Origin: Nocardioides lacusdianchii
GTDB taxonomy: Bacteria > Actinomycetota > Actinomycetes > Propionibacteriales > Nocardioidaceae
NCBI RefSeq assembly: GCF_020102855.1
Contig: NZ_JADHZD010000014.1
Coordinates: 1 to 64,000, forward strand
DNA length: 64,000 bases
Direction of reading: 5' to 3'
Shown: positions 42,593 to 51,291 of the stretch, in pieces
Layout of the letters: every line of letters begins with the position of its first letter
Position numbering within the stretch: the first letter of the stretch is position 1
Notes under the pieces: generated by a model
Told to the model about the DNA's origin: nothing
Database searches by the model: none
The model's input: the letters and a program-made list of their open reading frames with translations, nothing else
Position numbers and translations under genes: made by a program

Positions 42593-43591
42593 GTGGCGTA
42601 CGACGAACCGCGCGGCGACCGTGGAGCGGTGACAGAACCAACTCCCCGCACTGCCTCCCTGAGGGCCGCCCGTCGCCGCCGGGCCGAACGCCTCGGGCGC
42701 GACCAGGGGTGGGCGGTCTCCCGTCGCCAGCTGTACTCCGCCGGGCTCAGCAGGGCCGAGGTGCGGGCCAACGTCCGCGCCCGGCGGTGGCAGCGGGTCG
42801 GGCGCCACGTCGTGGTCGTGCACACCGGCCCGATGGCTCTCTCGACCATGTTGTGGGCGGCCCAGCTGTCGGGTGGTCCGCGTGCCCGTCTGGACGGCTC
42901 GTCGGCGTTGGTCGCGGCCGGCCTCACCGGGTTCGACGTCGATCGGCACCGGGTCTCGGTCCCGCGCGGCGCTCGAGTGTTCCGCGACGCGCTCGTCGAC
43001 GTACGCCAGACGCGTCGATGGAGGGTCGACGACCTGGCTGGTGGCGCAGGCCCGCCTCGCACGCGCCCGGAGGTCGCCGCCGTACGCGGTGCGCTGTGGG
43101 CGCGCAGCGACCGCCAGGCTGCCCTGTTGATGACCATGGTCGTCCAGCAGGGCATCGCCCCGGCCGATCGGATCGGACAGGCGCTGCTCCAGGTGAAGCG
43201 GGACCGCCGCCTGGCGTTCCTGACCGACCTCGTTACGGACCTGCTCGGCGGTGTGCACAGCCTCGCCGAGCTCGACTTCGCCCGCGAGTGCCGGAGCCGG
43301 GGGTTCCCCGAGCCCACGCGCCAGGTCGTACGCCGAGGTGCCGACGGTCGCCACTACCTCGACGTCGTGTGGGAGGAGTGGGGCGTGGTGGTCGAGGTCG
43401 ACGGGATCCAGCACGCGCTGGCGCAGGAAGTCGTCGCCGACGCCCTGCGCCACAACGACGTGACTCTCGACCACCTCACCGTGCTCCGGCTTCCGGTCCT
43501 GGGCCTCCGCGTTGCCGCTGACGAGTTCTTCGCCCAGGTCGAGCGGGCGCTGGTCGAGGCAGGGTGGTCCGGGCTGGGGCCTGCGGCATGA
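42593..43591 (+). CDS. AbiEi-like/DUF559 endonuclease-domain protein (locus 1)
   Basis: A 332-residue protein. The N-terminal 90 residues resemble the AbiEi antitoxin-type winged helix (GWAVSRRQLYSAGLSRAEVR, RVGRHVVVVHTGP). The C-terminal 110 residues are a DUF559/Vsr-like PD-(D/E)XK nuclease domain: HYLDVVWEEWGVVVEVDGIQH supplies Asp, Glu and the Q-H motif. Possibly a DNA-nicking or mobility protein. It sits between palindromes A and B/C. GTG 42593 has weak AAGG upstream; GTG 42629 is an alternative. A paralogue is at 53108-54079. Confidence 0.75.
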   Translation: MAYDEPRGDRGAVTEPTPRTASLRAARRRRAERLGRDQGWAVSRRQLYSAGLSRAEVRANVRARRWQRVGRHVVVVHTGPMALSTMLWAAQLSGGPRARLDGSSALVAAGLTGFDVDRHRVSVPRGARVFRDALVDVRQTRRWRVDDLAGGAGPPRTRPEVAAVRGALWARSDRQAALLMTMVVQQGIAPADRIGQALLQVKRDRRLAFLTDLVTDLLGGVHSLAELDFARECRSRGFPEPTRQVVRRGADGRHYLDVVWEEWGVVVEVDGIQHALAQEVVADALRHNDVTLDHLTVLRLPVLGLRVAADEFFAQVERALVEAGWSGLGPAA

Positions 43592-43630
43592 GGCGGCGTA
43601 CGTTTGGGCCGGTCCTGCCGCCGCGGATCA

Positions 43631-43674
43631 GCGTCATACGAACCGGCACCCATGAGTGCGCTTTCGTATGACGC
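43631..43674. repeat. 44-bp palindromic element, copy B
   Basis: Same 12-bp arms as copy A (GCGTCATACGAA/TTCGTATGACGC) with core CCGGCACCCATGAGTGCGCT, 39 bp after the stop of the DUF559 gene. Confidence 0.85.
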
Positions 43675-43705
43675 AGGGCGACCGCAGGCCGACAGGCGAC
43701 CCCGA

Positions 43706-43749
43706 GCGTCATACGTTCGCGCACGGATAGGTGCGGGTCCGTATGACGC
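43706..43749. repeat. 44-bp palindromic element, copy C
   Basis: Arms GCGTCATACG/CGTATGACGC (10 bp perfect) with a diverged core, again 44 bp long, 31 bp after copy B and before the pit gene stop. Confidence 0.8.
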
Positions 43750-43772
43750 AGAGGACGGTCAGACGACCGACC

Positions 43773-44768
43773 TCAGGGCAGGAAGAGGTGCGCCACCCAG
43801 TAGCAGATCGCCGCGGCGAAGCCGGCGGCCGGGAAGGTCAGCACCCAGGCGGTGAGGATCGACTTCGCCACACCCCAGCGCACGGCGGACAGGCGCTTGG
43901 TCGCGCCGACGCCCATGACCGCGGACGTGATGGTGTGGGTGGTCGAGATCGGCGCCTCGAAGACGTACGCCGTCGAGTAGAGCACCGACGCGGCCACCGA
44001 CTCGGCCGCGAAGCCGCGGGGCGGGTCGAGGTGGATGATGCGGCGACCCAGCGTGCGCATGATGCGCCAGCCGCCGGAGTAGGTGCCGGCGGAGATGGCG
44101 GCCGCCGCGGCGATGATCACCCAGAGCGGAAGCGGGTCGTCGGCACCGACGTAGCCACCGGCGAGCAGCGCCAGGAAGATCACGCCCATCGTCTTCTGCG
44201 CGTCCTGGAGGCCGTGGCCGAGCGCCATCGCGGCTGCGGAGATCGTCTGCGCGATCTTGAACCCGCGGTTGGCGCGACCCGGGTTGGCGTTGCGGAAGAT
44301 CCACATGATCGCCACCATCACCGCGAAGCCGAGGGAGAAGGCGACGACGGGGGAGAGGAACATCGGGATGACGACCTTCTCCAGCACGACGCCCCAGTTG
44401 GCCGTGGCGCCCGCAGCGACCGCGGAGCCGACGAGGCCACCGATCAGGGCGTGCGAGGAGGACGAGGGCAGGCCGTAGTACCAGGTGATCATGTTCCAGG
44501 TGATGGCGCCGAGGAGGCCGCACATCACGATCACGAGGGCATGGCTGCCGGTGCCGGGGTCGATCGTCTCCGAGACGGTCTGGGCGACCTTCTGGCCGAG
44601 GAAGGCGCCGACGAAGTTCATGACAGCAGCCATGGCGAGTGCGACGCGCGGCTTGAGCGCGCCCGTCGAGACGGACGTCGCGATTGCGTTGGCCGCGTCG
44701 TGGAAGCCGTTGGTGTAGTCGAACACCAGGGCGACGACGACGACGGCAATGATGATGCCGATCTCCAT
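43773..44768 (-). CDS. pit: Inorganic phosphate transporter, PiT family
   Basis: A 331-residue low-affinity phosphate permease with about ten helices and the two PiT signatures: FDYTNGFHDAANAIATSVSTGALKP-type stretch near the start and FEAPISTTHTITSAVMGVGATKR near the end. GLPSSSSHALIGGLVGSA is the second half-repeat motif. It starts 5 nt after the DUF47 gene, the standard Pit-DUF47 operon. Confidence 0.96.
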   Translation of the reverse strand: MEIGIIIAVVVVALVFDYTNGFHDAANAIATSVSTGALKPRVALAMAAVMNFVGAFLGQKVAQTVSETIDPGTGSHALVIVMCGLLGAITWNMITWYYGLPSSSSHALIGGLVGSAVAAGATANWGVVLEKVVIPMFLSPVVAFSLGFAVMVAIMWIFRNANPGRANRGFKIAQTISAAAMALGHGLQDAQKTMGVIFLALLAGGYVGADDPLPLWVIIAAAAAISAGTYSGGWRIMRTLGRRIIHLDPPRGFAAESVAASVLYSTAYVFEAPISTTHTITSAVMGVGATKRLSAVRWGVAKSILTAWVLTFPAAGFAAAICYWVAHLFLP

Positions 44769-44773
44769 CAGTC

Positions 44774-45391
44774 TTACGACTCCTTGACGGCGATCTGCTC
44801 CACGATGTTGGCGACCTTCTCGAAGGCATCGATCGCCCCCTCGAGGGACTCGACGATGTCCTTGAGCTTCATCACCTCGAGCGCCTCGTGCTCACCGCTG
44901 AACAGGTTGGCGAGGATCCGCCGGTAGGACTTGTCGCCGGTGTTCTCGAGCCGGTTGATCTCGATCCAGTACTCGTCGAGCTTGCCCATCGACTCCAGCT
45001 GGGGCATCGCCGCGGCGGTGAGCTCGGCGCAGCGCTGGAGCACCTCGACCTGCTGGGTGGTCTCCGCGGGCAGCGAGGTGACCTCGTAGAGCAGGACCAG
45101 GTCGACGGCCTCGTCCATCATGTCCATGACGTCGTCGAGCGCCGAGGCGAGGGAGTAGATGTCCTCGCGGTCGAAGGGCGTGACGAAGGTGCTGTTCACG
45201 CGCCGGATGATCGAGTGGGTGGTCTCGTCCGCGGCGTGCTCGGCCTCGCGCATGCGCTGGGCGACCTCGGCCTTGGAGCTGCCGGCCGACAGCATCTCGT
45301 TGAGGAGCTGGGAGCCGACGACGAGGTGGTTGGCGGCCTCGCTGAAGAGGTCGTAGAACGAGCTGTCGACAGGGCGGAACTTCAAACGCAC
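44774..45391 (-). CDS. DUF47 (PhoU-like) Pit accessory protein
   Basis: A 205-residue helical PhoU-fold protein that partners Pit transporters. It begins VRLKFRPVDSSFYDLFSEAA, as DUF47 proteins do, and has acidic metal-site helices (MREAEHAADETTHSIIRRVN, FDREDIYSLASALDDVMDMMDE). GTG 45391 is preferred over ATG 45430 because GGAG lies 7 nt upstream and it matches the family start; the longer form would add 13 residues and contain a Pho-box-like sequence. Confidence 0.88.
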   Translation of the reverse strand: MRLKFRPVDSSFYDLFSEAANHLVVGSQLLNEMLSAGSSKAEVAQRMREAEHAADETTHSIIRRVNSTFVTPFDREDIYSLASALDDVMDMMDEAVDLVLLYEVTSLPAETTQQVEVLQRCAELTAAAMPQLESMGKLDEYWIEINRLENTGDKSYRRILANLFSGEHEALEVMKLKDIVESLEGAIDAFEKVANIVEQIAVKES

Positions 45392-45430
45392 GGTGAACTC
45401 CGAACGGGGGGCGGATGAACCGTGGTTCAT
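45388..45430 (-). promoter_or_regulatory. Pho-box-like repeats and palindrome at the DUF47 start
   Basis: On the minus strand GTTCATCCGCC (45420-45410) and GTTCACCGTGC (45398-45388) are spaced by exactly 22 bp, two Pho-unit lengths. They overlap an ATGAACC/GGTTCAT inverted repeat (45415-45430). The site is very close to the start codon, so a repressing or coincidental role is possible. Confidence 0.35.
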
Positions 45431-45498
45431 GCTAGGGGGTCGGCCGCCCTACGACGCAAGTTGCGGCGTACGTCGCCGCGCAGGGTGTGACGCGGCGC

Positions 45499-47676
45499 TC
45501 AGCGGCGCCGGCCCCGCTGTCGGGCGATGAGCTCGTCGTGCAGGTGGCGTACGCCGACCTGCTGGCGCCACTCGCCGTCCGAGCCCAGCTCCCACCCGGT
45601 GGTGCCCGGGTCGAGCGACAGGTCCAGCAGTGCTCCCACCTGGGCGACGACGTGCGGGTCGCGCAGGCGTACGAGCACCTCGACGCGGCGGTCGAGGTTG
45701 CGGTGCATCATGTCGGCCGAGCCGATCCACGCCGCCGGGTCACCGCCGTTGTCGAACCAGAACACCCGGCTGTGCTCGAGGAACCTGCCCAGGATCGAGC
45801 GCACCCGCACGGTCTCCGACAGGCCGGGTACGCCGGGGCGCAGCGCGCAGATGCCGCGGATCACCAGCTCCACGCGTACGCCCTCCTGCGAGGCGAGGTA
45901 GAGCGCGTCGATCACCGCCTCGTCGACCACCGAGTTCGCCTTGATCCGGATCCCCGCGGGGCGACCGGCCTGGTGGTGGGCGATCTCCTGGTGGATCTGG
46001 GTGATGAGTCCCTCGCGCACGCTGTGCGGCGCCACGAGGAGGTGGTCGTAGGTCCGGTTGCGGCTGATGCCCGAGAGGTTGTTGAAGAGCAGCGCGACGT
46101 CCTCGCCGATCTCCGGGTTGGCGGTGAGGAGGCCGAGGTCCTCGTAGACGCGGGCGGTCTTCGGGTTGTAGTTGCCGGTGCCGAGGTGGACGTAGCGACG
46201 GATCCCCTCGGGCTCGTCGCGCACCACCATCGACAGCTTGCAGTGGGTCTTCAGGCCCACCAGGCCGTAGACGACGTGGCAGCCGGCCTGCTCGAGCTTG
46301 CGGGCCCAGCGGATGTTGGCCTGCTCGTCGAAGCGCGCCTTGATCTCGACGATCACGAGCACCTGCTTGCCGGCCTCGGCCGCGTCGATGAGTGCCTCGA
46401 TGATGGGGCTGTCGCCGGACGTGCGGTAGAGGGTCTGCTTGATCGCGAGGACGTGCGGGTCGGCGGCGGCCTGCTCGAGGAAGCGCTGCACCGACGTCGC
46501 GAACGAGTCGTAGGGGTGGTGCAGCAGCACGTCGTGGCGCGCCACCGAGTCGAAGACGTCGACGGGGGACGACGACTCGACCTCGGCCAGGCTCGGGTGC
46601 GTGGTCGGCAGGAACGCGGCGTACTTGAGGTCGTCGCGCGGCAGGTCGGCGATCGAGTGCAGGCCGGTGAGGTCGAGGGGGCCGGGCAGTGAGACGACCT
46701 CGTCGCGGCCCACGCCCAGCTCGGAGACCAGCAGGTCGAGGACCTTGGGATCCATCGACTGCTCGACCTCGAGGCGCACGGGCGGGCCGAAGCGGCGCCG
46801 CTGGAGCTCCTTCTCGAGCGCCTTGAGCAGGTTCTCGGCGTCGTCCTCCTCGACCTCGAGGTCCTCGTTGCGCGTGACGCGGAAGGTGTGGGCGCCGAGC
46901 ACGTCCATGCCCGGGAAGAGCTTCTTGAGGTGCTCGCCGATCACGTCCTCGATGGGCACGAAGCGCTGGTTGCCCAGGCCGACGAAGCGACCGAAGGTCG
47001 GCGGCACCTTCACCCGCGCGAAGTGCTCGGTGCCGGTCTCGGGGTGACGCACGACGACCGCGAGGTTGAGCGAGAGCCCGGAGATGTAGGGGAACGGGTG
47101 GGCCGGGTCGACGGCCAGGGGGGTGAGGACGGGGAAGATCCGGTCCTTGAAGAGCTTCTTGCAGACCTTCTGCTCCTCGCGGTCGAGCTCGGACCAGCGC
47201 AGGATCTCGATGCCGTGCCCGCCGAGCTCCGGCAGCAGGGCCACCAGCGCCCGGGCGTGGCGCTCCATCAGCTCGCGGCTGCTGGTCCAGAGCTGCTCGA
47301 GCTGCTCGCGCGGCATCAACCCGCTGGCTGCGCGTACGGCGACGCCCGCGGCGATCCGGCGCTTGAGGCCCGCGACGCGGACCATGAAGAACTCGTCGAG
47401 GTTGCTGGCGAAGATCGCGAGGAATCGGGCCCGCTCGAGCAGCGGCAGGCTCGGGTCCTCGGCGAGCTCGAGGACCCGCTGGTTGAAGTGGAGCCAGGAG
47501 ATCTCGCGGTCGATGAACCGGTCGTCGTACTTCTCCACGGCGTCGATCGCCGCAGCGTCGGGCGTGTAGGGCGGTTCGACGTCGAAGGTGTCGGTCGGGT
47601 GACCGAACGGCTCGGCCACCGGGCCTTCGTCGACCGACTGGGAGACAGCGCTGGTGAGGGTGGCCGGGTCGTTCAT
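45499..47676 (-). CDS. ppk1: Polyphosphate kinase 1
   Basis: A 725-residue RNA-degradosome-type polyphosphate kinase, making polyP from ATP. The N-domain has [20 protein letters not shown] and [23 protein letters not shown]. The two catalytic His motifs are [20 protein letters not shown] and the later region near [19 protein letters not shown]. The N-terminal 40 residues are variable. A single Pho-like unit GTTCACCGAGC lies 17-28 nt upstream of the ATG (47694-47704, minus strand). Confidence 0.96.
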   Translation of the reverse strand: MNDPATLTSAVSQSVDEGPVAEPFGHPTDTFDVEPPYTPDAAAIDAVEKYDDRFIDREISWLHFNQRVLELAEDPSLPLLERARFLAIFASNLDEFFMVRVAGLKRRIAAGVAVRAASGLMPREQLEQLWTSSRELMERHARALVALLPELGGHGIEILRWSELDREEQKVCKKLFKDRIFPVLTPLAVDPAHPFPYISGLSLNLAVVVRHPETGTEHFARVKVPPTFGRFVGLGNQRFVPIEDVIGEHLKKLFPGMDVLGAHTFRVTRNEDLEVEEDDAENLLKALEKELQRRRFGPPVRLEVEQSMDPKVLDLLVSELGVGRDEVVSLPGPLDLTGLHSIADLPRDDLKYAAFLPTTHPSLAEVESSSPVDVFDSVARHDVLLHHPYDSFATSVQRFLEQAAADPHVLAIKQTLYRTSGDSPIIEALIDAAEAGKQVLVIVEIKARFDEQANIRWARKLEQAGCHVVYGLVGLKTHCKLSMVVRDEPEGIRRYVHLGTGNYNPKTARVYEDLGLLTANPEIGEDVALLFNNLSGISRNRTYDHLLVAPHSVREGLITQIHQEIAHHQAGRPAGIRIKANSVVDEAVIDALYLASQEGVRVELVIRGICALRPGVPGLSETVRVRSILGRFLEHSRVFWFDNGGDPAAWIGSADMMHRNLDRRVEVLVRLRDPHVVAQVGALLDLSLDPGTTGWELGSDGEWRQQVGVRHLHDELIARQRGRRR

Positions 47677-47734
47677 GGGTCAAGTCTGGCACCGCTCGGT
47701 GAACGGGAGGTGTTGTTCTCGCCGTCCGTCGGCC

Positions 47735-48127
47735 TCAGGAGCCGTGCGCGCCCAGGGCCGACCCCAGGGCGGCGCCGAAGCGACCCAGCACCTCGTGCAC
47801 GAGACGTACGCCGTCCTGCTCGGCGCTCGGGTCGGCCCAGAAGGCGTCCCACGTGGTGAGCCCGTCGCGGACGCGACGATTGAGCGAGCTCCACGCGACG
47901 GGTGCGCCATCGGCTCCCGTGAGCTCGCGCAGGAGGACCACCAGCTCCTGCGGCACCGGGTCGTCCCGATCGTGCTCGGACGCCGTGGCGACGAGGTCGT
48001 CGAGGTCGTCGAGTGCGGCGAGGAGCTCCCGCTCCGCGGTGAGGCCGCCGAGCTCGGTGAGCACCTCCGTCGTGCTCGGCCGGTCGGTCACGGGGGCGGA
48101 CGCGTCGAAGAACTCCAGGGGGGTCAT
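47735..48127 (-). CDS. Hypothetical protein of second WXG-like cluster
   Basis: A 130-residue acidic protein (MTPLEFFDASAPVTDRPSTT, DGLTTWDAFWADPSAEQDGV). No recognised domain. Its ATG overlaps the stop of the lipoprotein gene upstream, so it is the third gene of the cluster that starts at 49928. Confidence 0.6.
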   Translation of the reverse strand: MTPLEFFDASAPVTDRPSTTEVLTELGGLTAERELLAALDDLDDLVATASEHDRDDPVPQELVVLLRELTGADGAPVAWSSLNRRVRDGLTTWDAFWADPSAEQDGVRLVHEVLGRFGAALGSALGAHGS

Positions 48128-48681
48128 CCGCGTGCTCCCACGGCTTCGACGAGCGCTTCGGTGACGGCCACGACCTCAGCGCGTGCCTGGGGCACGTCGG
48201 TGGTCTCGTCGTCGCCCACCACCTCCACGACCAGGCGCGCGTCCCCCTCGACGGCCGCCGCAGTCGCCCACACGCGGCTCAGCTCGCGGCGCGTGCCCAC
48301 CCACGCCGGCTCGGCTGCTCCGACCTCGGCCTCCTCGACCTCCGCGTCGCCCTGCTCGACGAAGACACGCAGCTCGTCGTGCGTGATCGGTCCTCCGACG
48401 GTGAGGTCGGCCCCGCCGACCTGCCAGCTGATCTTCACCTCGCGCTCGTCCAGGGCGGTGTCGCAGGAAACCTCCTCCACGGCGTCGTCGTCCGGGTCGA
48501 GCGGCGGAGCGTCGGCCGCGGACAGCGACTGCTCGACGCCGGTGATCTCGGCGAGCTGCTCGGCCGTGATCAGGCACGGGGCCGCCGCCGGGGGCGCGGG
48601 TCGCGCCGGGGTGTCGTCCTGGGTGCCGCACCCGGTCAGCAGGGCGGCTGTGATCATGAGCGCGGGCAGGCTACGGGGCAC
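48124..48681 (-). CDS. Lipoprotein (DUF3558-like)
   Basis: A 185-residue lipoprotein: MPRSLPALMITAALL then lipobox LTGCG at residues 15-19. The mature part has paired cysteines (APCLITAEQLAEITG and EVSCDTAL), resembling DUF3558-type actinobacterial surface proteins that occur with WXG/ESX genes. GTG 48681 has TTGGAG upstream. It follows the frameshifted WXG-like gene. Confidence 0.7.
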   Translation of the reverse strand: MPRSLPALMITAALLTGCGTQDDTPARPAPPAAAPCLITAEQLAEITGVEQSLSAADAPPLDPDDDAVEEVSCDTALDEREVKISWQVGGADLTVGGPITHDELRVFVEQGDAEVEEAEVGAAEPAWVGTRRELSRVWATAAAVEGDARLVVEVVGDDETTDVPQARAEVVAVTEALVEAVGARG

Positions 48682-48709
48682 GAAGGGTCTCCAAGGGGTC
48701 GTCAGCGGG

Positions 48710-49928
48710 TCAGGCCATCATCGGGGTCGAGGTCGAGCCGCCATCGACGAAGGGCGGCTGGCCGAGGGGACCGGGAGCCATGATGACCGGTCCGTCGTCG
48801 TCGTCCTCCTCGTCGCCCTCAGCCTGCTCCTCGGCCTGCCCCTCGAGCTCCTCGAGCTCGTCGTCCAGGGCGGACTCCTGCTCGCTGGAGTCAGAGATCT
48901 CGAGCGAGATCTCACCGAGGTTCCGCTCCACCCTCGGGAGGTCGACGGGCGGCATGCCTCCGAGCCCGCCGCCGGGCTCGGAGGTCGGCAGCTCTCGCAC
49001 CATGTCGCGGACCTTCTCCATCACCGCGAGAGAGTCGCGCATCGCGCGTGCCCACGCCTCGATCGTGTCGACCAGGCTGAAGCACGCCTCGATGATCTGC
49101 TTGCAGTCCATGATGTCGTCGTAGATGTCGGAGACTGCGCCGAAGCCCTTCTCGACGACCTCCTTGGCGAACACGAGCCATCCCAGTGGGCTGAGCTTGC
49201 TGCTCAGCTTGGCGGCCAGCTTGGTGCGCGGTCGAGCCGGTCACGCAGAACTGCGTCTTGAGCGCGAGCCGGCCGAAGTTCAGCGACCAGTCGCGGAACG
49301 CCGTGGTGGTGTGACGACACGCGTCGGCGTTGGCCCCGAGGAGCCGGTAGTTGCCCGCCAGCGGATAGACGATGTAGTCCTCGAGGGACTTCTCCGGCAG
49401 GCGCGGGAGGTGTACGCCGGGGGCGCCGAGGCCGTTGATGAAGTCGATGCCCGCGTTGATGGCGTCGCGGGTCTCGTCGTAGCCGGCGGAGGTCATCTCC
49501 CAGGTCTGGTCGTGCTTCAGCTGCGGCTCGCCCTCGGCGGGGTCGTCGAGGGTCAGGTCGGTCGGCTCGAAGACCTTGACCGAGATGGTCGTGTCGGGCA
49601 TCGAGTCGAGCCCGCCGGCGTACGCCCGCAGGTCGAGGTCGATCTCCTGGTCGACCCGGTTCAGGTCGTTCGCGCTGGTGGCCAGGGAGTGGATGACCTC
49701 CACCCAGCGCCGCTGGTGGTAGCGCCGCGCATCCTCGAAGGCCGAGCCCAGCTCGGGCAGCACGTCACCGATCGGCTTGAGCGCGCACGAGGGGTAGTCG
49801 AGCCCCACGGTGTTGACGACGTGCTGCTGGAAGTAGGTGTCGATCTCCTTCGACTGCAGACCCACCTCGACCATCGCGCCCAGCAGCGACTCGAGGTTGT
49901 CCCAGTCGATCGTCAGCGTTCCCCCCAT
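48710..49928 (-). pseudogene. WXG-like helical protein, frameshifted
   Basis: Two frames join to make one gene. From ATG 49928, coding reads MGGTLTIDWDNLESLLGAMV on through SLNFGRLALKTQFCVTGST, then turns into Arg/Gln-rich nonsense near 49230. A second frame takes up good coding at TKLAAKLSSKLSPLGWL, continuing FAKEVVEKGFGAVSDIYDDI to the stop at 48710. A single extra base between about 49222 and 49250 explains it. The restored protein would be about 405 residues, helical, with an acidic C-terminus (SALDDELEELEGQAEEQAEG). It resembles the large WXG-like protein at 3780-4850 in style. A sequencing error is the alternative. Confidence 0.65.
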
Positions 49929-49970
49929 GGCTGCACCCTGCCCCGTCACGGGTGCGGCCAAACCACAGGG

Positions 49971-50333
49971 TCAGTAAACCAGCGCCTGGACGCCGTCGCC
50001 GAGGACCTGCTCAGCGAACACGGCGGCACCGGCGATGGTCACGCCCTCGCGCAGGTCGCCCTCCACGATCCCGCGCCGCGCCGCGCACTGCGAGCAGACG
50101 GTGACCGTCCCGCTGGTCTGCACCGCCCCCATGAGCTGGTCCAGCGGCGTGGCGAGGTCGAGGGTGAACTCCTCGGCCCGACCCGGTACGCCGAACCACG
50201 CGGCCTCGCCGGTCAGCCAGAGCGAGACGTCGGCGCCGGAGGCAGCTGCCGCGGCAGCGACGGTGAAGCCCTGGTTGAGGCGCTCGGGGTCCTCGGCGCC
50301 GCAGGTGACCTTGACGACGAGTGAGCGAGCCAT
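49971..50333 (-). CDS. DsrE family protein
   Basis: A 120-residue DsrE/DsrF-like protein: ARSLVVKVTCGAEDPERLNQ, then VTVCSQCAARRGIVEGDL containing the CxxC likely used for sulfur transfer, and a C-terminal VFAEQVLGDGVQALVY. Such proteins carry persulfide sulfur or act as peroxiredoxin-like accessory factors. TAATGT (50345-50340) ends 6 nt before the ATG. It is divergent from the nitrobindin gene, with only 23 bp between start codons. Confidence 0.85.
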   Translation of the reverse strand: MARSLVVKVTCGAEDPERLNQGFTVAAAAAASGADVSLWLTGEAAWFGVPGRAEEFTLDLATPLDQLMGAVQTSGTVTVCSQCAARRGIVEGDLREGVTIAGAAVFAEQVLGDGVQALVY

Positions 50334-50356
50334 GGCCTCACATTAGAGTGACACCC
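50334..50356. promoter_or_regulatory. Overlapping divergent leaderless promoters
   Basis: The 23 bp between the two ATGs contain TAGAGT (plus, 50344-50349, 7 nt before its ATG) and TAATGT (minus, 50345-50340, 6 nt before its ATG). The two -10 boxes share two bases, so RNA polymerase can probably serve only one gene at a time. Confidence 0.55.
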
Positions 50357-50851
50357 ATGCCTTTCGAGCTGCCGGACAACCTCCACCCCAACTGCGGCCC
50401 CGTGGCGTGGCTGCTCGGCACCTGGCGCGGCAACGGCCACGGCGACTACCCGACGATCGAGAAGTTCCACTTCGGCCAGGAGCTGATCTTCACCCACGAC
50501 GGCCGGCCGTTCTTCCACTACATGTCGCGCGCGTGGATCGTCGACGAGGACGGCGAGTTCGTCCGCGACGCCGCCATGGAGACCGGCTTCCTGCGCTGCC
50601 CGGAGCCGGGCAAGGTCGAGCTGCTCCTCGCGCACAACATCGGTTTCTCCGAGGTCTGGTACGGCGCAGCCGAGGGCGGCAAGCTCGAGATGCACACCGC
50701 CGGGGTGTCCTTCACCGAGACCGCGAAGGAGGTCACCGGCGGGTCGCGGATGTACGGCAACGTCGAGGGCGACCTCCTCTACGCCTACGACATGGCCGCG
50801 GTCGGCCAGGACCTCCAGCCCCACACCTGGGCCCGCCTCCAGCGGGTGTGA
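50357..50851 (+). CDS. Nitrobindin-like heme-binding protein (FABP family)
   Basis: A 164-residue ten-stranded beta-barrel protein of the THAP4-C/nitrobindin family. The signature LLGTWRGNGHGDYPTIEKF carries the GTWxGxG motif, and the distal region has EMHTAGVSF and GNVEGDLLYAYDMAA. Mycobacterial homologue Rv0813c is in the same neighbourhood. It binds heme and peroxynitrite/NO in studied members. ATG 50357 is leaderless. Confidence 0.9.
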   Translation: MPFELPDNLHPNCGPVAWLLGTWRGNGHGDYPTIEKFHFGQELIFTHDGRPFFHYMSRAWIVDEDGEFVRDAAMETGFLRCPEPGKVELLLAHNIGFSEVWYGAAEGGKLEMHTAGVSFTETAKEVTGGSRMYGNVEGDLLYAYDMAAVGQDLQPHTWARLQRV

Positions 50852-50859
50852 GCCCTGCG

Positions 50860-51282
50860 ATGAGCGACGACCTCGCTGCCCGGCTGCGCGAGCAGGGGCT
50901 GCGCCTCACCCCGCAGCGCCAGCTCATCCTGCGCGCCGTCGAGGAGCTCGGGCACGCCACGCCGGACGAGGTGCTCGCCCACGTGCGCAGCCAGGTCAGC
51001 TCGGTCAACGCCTCCACCGTCTACCGCACCCTCGAGGTCCTCGAGGAGCTCGGCCTGGTGCGCCACACCCACCTGAGCGACCGCGCTCCGACCTACCACT
51101 CGACCCGCGAGCACGAGCACGTCCACGCGGTCTGCCGCCGCTGCCACGCCGTACGCTCCTACGACCCCGCGGTCGTCGCACCGCTCGTCGCGGCGCTGGG
51201 CGAGGACGGCTTCACCGTCGACGTCGGGCACCTCGCGATCTTCGGGGTCTGCGCGGACTGCGCCTCGGGGGATCCGACCTAG
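50860..51282 (+). CDS. Fur family transcriptional regulator
   Basis: A 140-residue metal regulator: winged helix with GLRLTPQRQLILRAVEELGH and NASTVYRTLEVLEELGLV, then the His-rich metal region HSTREHEHVHAVCRRCH and the second structural zinc pair CADC. The two CxxC pairs fit Zur/FurB or PerR-like proteins. It starts 8 nt after the nitrobindin stop, with which it is probably co-transcribed. Confidence 0.9.
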   Translation: MSDDLAARLREQGLRLTPQRQLILRAVEELGHATPDEVLAHVRSQVSSVNASTVYRTLEVLEELGLVRHTHLSDRAPTYHSTREHEHVHAVCRRCHAVRSYDPAVVAPLVAALGEDGFTVDVGHLAIFGVCADCASGDPT

Positions 51283-51291
51283 ACTCGAGGC

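Noticed and set aside
42351..43749. Possible CRISPR array from repeated palindromes
   Set aside because: Only three copies, very unequal spacing, a gene between them and no cas genes.
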